This document shows, piece by piece, positions 60,752 to 64,000 of a DNA stretch of 64,000 bases (within the stretch, counting starts at the first letter, position 1; every line of letters starts with the position of its first letter). Source of the stretch: Paenibacillus sp. FSL H8-0332 (GTDB lineage Bacteria; Bacillota; Bacilli; Paenibacillales; Paenibacillaceae); assembly GCF_037963835.1 (NCBI RefSeq), contig NZ_CP150145.1:3658001-3722000 (forward strand), written 5' to 3'. The position numbers and the translations under genes were made by a program. The notes under the pieces are model-generated. The model was not told the DNA's origin. It ran no database searches and worked only from the letters and a program-made list of their open reading frames with translations.

Positions 60752-61855
60752 GTGAAGAACATCAGTATTCAAAAAGCGACCGACCGGGCAAACCTGGATC
60801 AGCGGCTGCCGCAGATGCCCTGGTTTGTCCAGCAGTTTATCGATTATAAACGGCCGGATTTGTCCCCTTCCTCGCTGCTGGAGTATATCCGGGACTATGA
60901 ATCCTTTTTCGGCTGGCTGCGGGGTGAAAGTCTGTCTGTAGCGTCCAGCAATGCTGACATCACTCTGCTTGAGCTGGAGACCCTGCATATGGACAGCATT
61001 GTCGGCTACCGTCTGCACTTAACCACCCGGGCTGAGAATGCCAATTCGCGGGTGACCGTATCCCGTAAACTGTCTGCGCTGCGCTCCCTGTTCCATTATC
61101 TGAGCCAGATTGCTGAGGATGAGAATTTCTACCCGCTGCTGAAGCGTAACATTATGGCCAAGGTTGAGATCAAGCGTATTCACAAACCGAAGGACACCGC
61201 CGCCAAGCTCAAAGGTAAAATTCTGGAGGACGAGGAGCTGCTGGAGTTCGTAGGCTACATCTATGAAGGCTATGGCACAGATGTGGAAGCCAATAAGCAG
61301 GCTTATTATTCTTGGCAGCTTAACCGGGAACGGGATGCCTGTATTGCCAGTCTGATCCTCAATTCCGGCCTGCGCGTCTCCGAGGTGGTTAACCTGAGCG
61401 TGGATGATGTGGATGTCAACAATAAGCTGCTCTATGTATTCCGCAAGGGTCATAACGACGAGACCTTCAAGACCCCGGTCTATTTCCGGGAACAGTCGAA
61501 GGATGATCTCAGCTTGTATCTAAGCCTCCGCCAGAGCAGGTACAAGACGCCGAAACGGGAAAAAGCCCTCTTCATTGCCCTGCCCAACGGCAGCAAAGAA
61601 GGCAAACGGATGACCAAACGAGCGATCCAGGAGATGATCATCAAATACGCCAAACGGTTCGGCAAGCCTTATCTGACGGTGCATAAGCTGCGGCACTCTT
61701 TTGCCACCGATTATTATCTGCAGAACGATATTTACCGGACGAAGGAACAATTGGGCCATGCCTCTACGGAGACTACCGAGATTTATGCCCATCTTACAGA
61801 TAAAACGATGTCTGATGCGATTGAACGCCGTCTCGACAACGAGCCGCCGCAGTAA
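60752..61855 (+). CDS. xerS: Tyrosine recombinase XerS
   Basis: Chromosome-dimer-resolving recombinase of the single-protein XerS type, 367 residues. The N-terminal part begins with PWFVQQFIDYKRPDLSPSSL, matching XerS. Catalytic residues: Arg in LNSGLRVSEVV, Lys in [19 protein letters not shown], His in LGHASTETT and Tyr in IYAHLT. The start is uncertain: GTG at 60752 is used, but AAGGTG overlaps it and the true start may be a few codons later. No dif site was identified upstream. Confidence 0.88.
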   Translation: MKNISIQKATDRANLDQRLPQMPWFVQQFIDYKRPDLSPSSLLEYIRDYESFFGWLRGESLSVASSNADITLLELETLHMDSIVGYRLHLTTRAENANSRVTVSRKLSALRSLFHYLSQIAEDENFYPLLKRNIMAKVEIKRIHKPKDTAAKLKGKILEDEELLEFVGYIYEGYGTDVEANKQAYYSWQLNRERDACIASLILNSGLRVSEVVNLSVDDVDVNNKLLYVFRKGHNDETFKTPVYFREQSKDDLSLYLSLRQSRYKTPKREKALFIALPNGSKEGKRMTKRAIQEMIIKYAKRFGKPYLTVHKLRHSFATDYYLQNDIYRTKEQLGHASTETTEIYAHLTDKTMSDAIERRLDNEPPQ

Positions 61856-61903
61856 GCTGCATGGACTACTAAATTAATGACATTAATTTTTGGAGGAATA
61901 CGT

Positions 61904-62770
61904 TTGTTAGACAATCATTCATCTACTGAATTTCCTGCGAATCCCGGACTGCCGGAGCTGCAAGCGGATTGCCTGAACTGCTTCGGGCTATGCTGTGCAG
62001 CGCTTCATTTCTCTGCTTCCTCAGACTTCGCCATAGACAAGCCTGCCGGACAGCCCTGTCCCAATCTGCGGGAGGACTTCCTCTGCGGCATTCATACTGA
62101 GCTAAGAGTAAGCGGCTTCCGGGGATGTACGGTGTACGACTGCTTCGGGGCCGGGCAGAAAATCTCCAATCTGACCTATAGCGGACGCGACTGGCGTCAG
62201 GCTCCCGAGACTGCTGGACAGATGTTCGAGATTCTTCCTGTAATGCGTCAGCTGCATGAGCTGTTATGGTATCTGCACGAGGCACTGACACTGCGCGCGG
62301 CCGATACCCTGCATGATTCGCTTATCAAAATGCTGGAGCAGACGCAGGCCCTCACCCTGCTCAGCCCGGAAAAGCTGCTTCAGCTCGAAATACCTGCGCA
62401 CCGCGCTGAAGTCAACGAGCTGCTGCTGCGTGCCAGCGAGCTAGCGCGCACCGCTGCCCGCAAGCAGCTCTCTCCGGCTCCGAAGCGCCAGAAGAACTAT
62501 GGCCGCGGGGCCGATCTGATTGGGGCCAAGCTGCGCGGGGCCGACCTCCGCTGCCTCAGCTTACGGGGCGCGTATCTGATCGCTGCGGATCTCAGCGATG
62601 CTGACCTACGGTTCGCCGACTTGATTGGCGCGGACTTCCGCGACACAAATCTAAGCGGAGCCGATCTGCGTGACAGCCTCTTCCTGACTCAGGCGCAGCT
62701 GCAAGCCGCTCAAGGCAGCCCGTCCACCAAGCTGCCGGAATCCTTAAGGCATCCGGAGCACTGGGCTTGA
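61904..62770 (+). CDS. Pentapeptide-repeat protein with Cys-rich N-terminus
   Basis: Protein of 288 residues. The TTG at 61904 has GGAGGA upstream; an ATG at 61877 lacks one. Residues about 20-80 hold clustered cysteines (CLNCFGLCC, then CPN, C, GFRGCTVYDC), suited to metal binding. A helical middle follows. From about 200 pentapeptide repeats form a right-handed beta-helix (GADLIGAKLRGADLRCLSL, then ADLSDADLRFADLIGADF). Similar Cys/pentapeptide proteins occur in other Gram-positives; function unknown. Confidence 0.85.
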   Translation: MLDNHSSTEFPANPGLPELQADCLNCFGLCCAALHFSASSDFAIDKPAGQPCPNLREDFLCGIHTELRVSGFRGCTVYDCFGAGQKISNLTYSGRDWRQAPETAGQMFEILPVMRQLHELLWYLHEALTLRAADTLHDSLIKMLEQTQALTLLSPEKLLQLEIPAHRAEVNELLLRASELARTAARKQLSPAPKRQKNYGRGADLIGAKLRGADLRCLSLRGAYLIAADLSDADLRFADLIGADFRDTNLSGADLRDSLFLTQAQLQAAQGSPSTKLPESLRHPEHWA

Positions 62771-62777
62771 GAGAATA

Positions 62778-62806
62778 AACCGGATGATGTTCTATCCGGT
62801 TTTTTT
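62778..62806 (+). terminator. Rho-independent terminator
   Basis: AACCGGAT pairs with ATCCGGTT around GATGTTCT, followed by TTTTTTT. Confidence 0.9.
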
Positions 62807-62911
62807 GTTATGTTCAGATGGTTGGTTCAACGTTTTCCCCTTGCCATTTGCCTGCCGATGTTTTATATTGACATGACAGCAGGTCAAAAATAAATGAGGT
62901 GAACGGATAAG

Positions 62912-63538
62912 ATGACTCCCCGCACGAAGGAACAGAACGAAGATATCCGGCTGCGGCGGCTGGTGCAGATCCGAAAAGCAGCCGCGGACGTATTTTTGAA
63001 TAAAGGGCCTTTATTAGAAATCCGGGATGTGGCTGCGGCCGCCGGTCTCGGTTATGGTACGGTCTATCATTATTACAGCAACAAGGGTGATTTGCTTCAC
63101 GACCTGTTATGGGATGCGCTCGACCGGGCCGGGGAATCGCTGAAGTCCTCTCCTATGGCAGAGCCGGAGCTGCCGTTAAAGATCCCGCTGGGGGGATCTA
63201 CCGCCGGGGTGCGGCTGTTGCAGCTATGGGCGGAAGATCACGCCATCTATCTGCTGTGTAAGCAGGCTGGTGAGGGATTTCCTTCCCTGCCTGACGCCCG
63301 CTCTGCCCCGCTCACTGCCGAGTTCCGCCTGGAGGTGCTGACCCCGTTGTCTACGATGCTAGGTACCGGACTTACAGCGAACTCTTTATCTGCTGGCGGG
63401 GCAGCAGCCGATCCGCAGCATGGATTGCAGCACACGGAGATGCTGTTAGCTGCTCTGGTCGGCTGTGCTGCATTGTCCCTCCGCCGAGGGCAGCTGAATG
63501 AAGACGCAACGGAGATCGTCAGAGTTCTGAAACTATAA
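62912..63538 (+). CDS. TetR/AcrR-family regulator
   Basis: Regulator of 208 residues. The helix-turn-helix is EIRDVAAAAGLGYGTVYHYY, preceded by RKAAADVFLNKGPL. The ligand domain follows. It lies 44 bases before map and may share its transcript, an uncommon pairing with no obvious logic. Confidence 0.88.
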   Translation: MTPRTKEQNEDIRLRRLVQIRKAAADVFLNKGPLLEIRDVAAAAGLGYGTVYHYYSNKGDLLHDLLWDALDRAGESLKSSPMAEPELPLKIPLGGSTAGVRLLQLWAEDHAIYLLCKQAGEGFPSLPDARSAPLTAEFRLEVLTPLSTMLGTGLTANSLSAGGAAADPQHGLQHTEMLLAALVGCAALSLRRGQLNEDATEIVRVLKL

Positions 63539-63581
63539 AAGACAGACACTATTGAAAGATTAAGGAGCGAATGCACATATC

Positions 63582-64000
63582 ATGATTATTCTTAAATCCC
63601 CCAGAGAAATCGAAGAGATGAAGCAAGCCAGCCAAATTGTTGCCGACTGCTACCGTGAGGTGTCCAAACACATTGTACCCGGAATCACCACGCTTGAAAT
63701 TAATGATTTTGTGGCAAAACATATCACCAAGCTCGGCGGCAAGCAGTTCACCAAAGGCTACAACGGATTCCCTGCCGAGACCTGCATATCTATTAATGAT
63801 GTGGTGGCTCATGGCATTCCAACCAGCAGACGGGTCGTGAAGGAAGGCGACTTGCTGAAGCTAGACATCGTTGCTGAATATGGGGGTTGGTTCGGAGATT
63901 CGTGCGTAAGCTACGCTGTCGGTGAGATTGGGCCGGAGGCGCAAAGATTAATGCAGGTAACGAAGGAATGCCTGGATCTGGGAATCGCCCGGGCTGTTCC
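63582..64000 (+). CDS. map: Methionine aminopeptidase (3' end outside window)
   Basis: Type I methionine aminopeptidase, which removes initiator Met from nascent proteins. The visible part (139 residues) begins MIILKSPREIEEMKQASQIV and includes ISINDVVAHGIPTSRRVVKEGD (metal His region) and KLDIVAEYGGWFGDSC (metal Asp pair). The AAGGAG at 63562 is 14 bases from the ATG; a four-codon reading frame (ATG at 63571) ends in the overlapping ATGA. Confidence 0.92.
   Translation, partial: MIILKSPREIEEMKQASQIVADCYREVSKHIVPGITTLEINDFVAKHITKLGGKQFTKGYNGFPAETCISINDVVAHGIPTSRRVVKEGDLLKLDIVAEYGGWFGDSCVSYAVGEIGPEAQRLMQVTKECLDLGIARAV

Overview
The window looks like a chromosomal segment of a Paenibacillus-type Firmicute. 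GC content is moderate (a little above 50% by eye). Shine-Dalgarno sequences are strong and GTG/TTG starts are frequent. Endospore genes (cwlJ, gerQ), a preQ1-I riboswitch, a c-di-AMP riboswitch, Fur boxes and xerS all fit that group. No rRNA, tRNA, CRISPR array or prophage was seen. The left edge cuts pstA and the right edge cuts map.

Layout. 0-3 kb: phosphate uptake (pstS-pstC-pstA, minus). 3-8 kb: a LysR regulator, a methyltransferase, a DMT exporter, a zinc alcohol dehydrogenase and a VanW protein. 8.1-10.8 kb: the queuosine-precursor operon queF-queC-queD-queE behind a preQ1-I riboswitch. 10.8-13.3 kb: a ZIP transporter, an unknown protein and murB. 13.3-17.6 kb: a siderophore ABC importer (binding protein, two permeases, ATPase) with two Fur boxes. 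17.6-19.8 kb: a KimA-type potassium importer behind a c-di-AMP riboswitch and terminator. 20-24.6 kb: the bdbC/bdbD thiol-oxidation pair, an MHYT-PAS histidine kinase and a CNNM/CBS protein. 25-27 kb: the cwlJ-gerQ germination operon, a DUF2500 protein and a 58-residue Cys-rich protein with an FNR-type box. 27-34.6 kb: a lipoprotein, two APC transporters, L-lactate dehydrogenase, a tyrosine recombinase and a LysR regulator. 34.6-36.7 kb: repeats and a decayed IS110 element. 36.7-44.3 kb: an ECF sigma factor with a DUF4179 partner, an esterase, an aminotransferase, a P-loop NTPase and an SgrR-type regulator. 44.4-56.4 kb: an MFS exporter, a 51-bp tandem repeat array, a carbohydrate import locus (two-component system, ABC importer, TIM-barrel protein, FAD oxidoreductase), and a WYL regulator facing a Gfo/Idh/MocA oxidoreductase. 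56.7-64 kb: a TetR/membrane/flavodoxin operon, a lipoprotein, a GNAT enzyme, xerS, a pentapeptide-repeat protein, a TetR regulator and map.

How parts work together. The que genes convert a GTP-derived pterin to preQ1 and are probably repressed by preQ1. The siderophore importer is probably iron-repressed. The sugar locus has a sensor-regulator pair directly upstream of a binding protein and permeases but no ATPase, so it probably borrows a shared one.

Most unusual content. (1) An eight-unit 51-bp tandem repeat array, with a second, diverged set of the same period and core flanking the IS110 remnant. (2) Four copies of a palindrome built on TTAACATAAT/ATTATGTTA between 40 and 57 kb, two of them linked to near-identical hairpins. 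(3) An FNR-type box correctly placed before a small Cys-rich protein. (4) A consensus Shine-Dalgarno separated from its start codon by a hairpin upstream of the CNNM gene. (5) The sugar locus, whose substrate and enzymology cannot be assigned.
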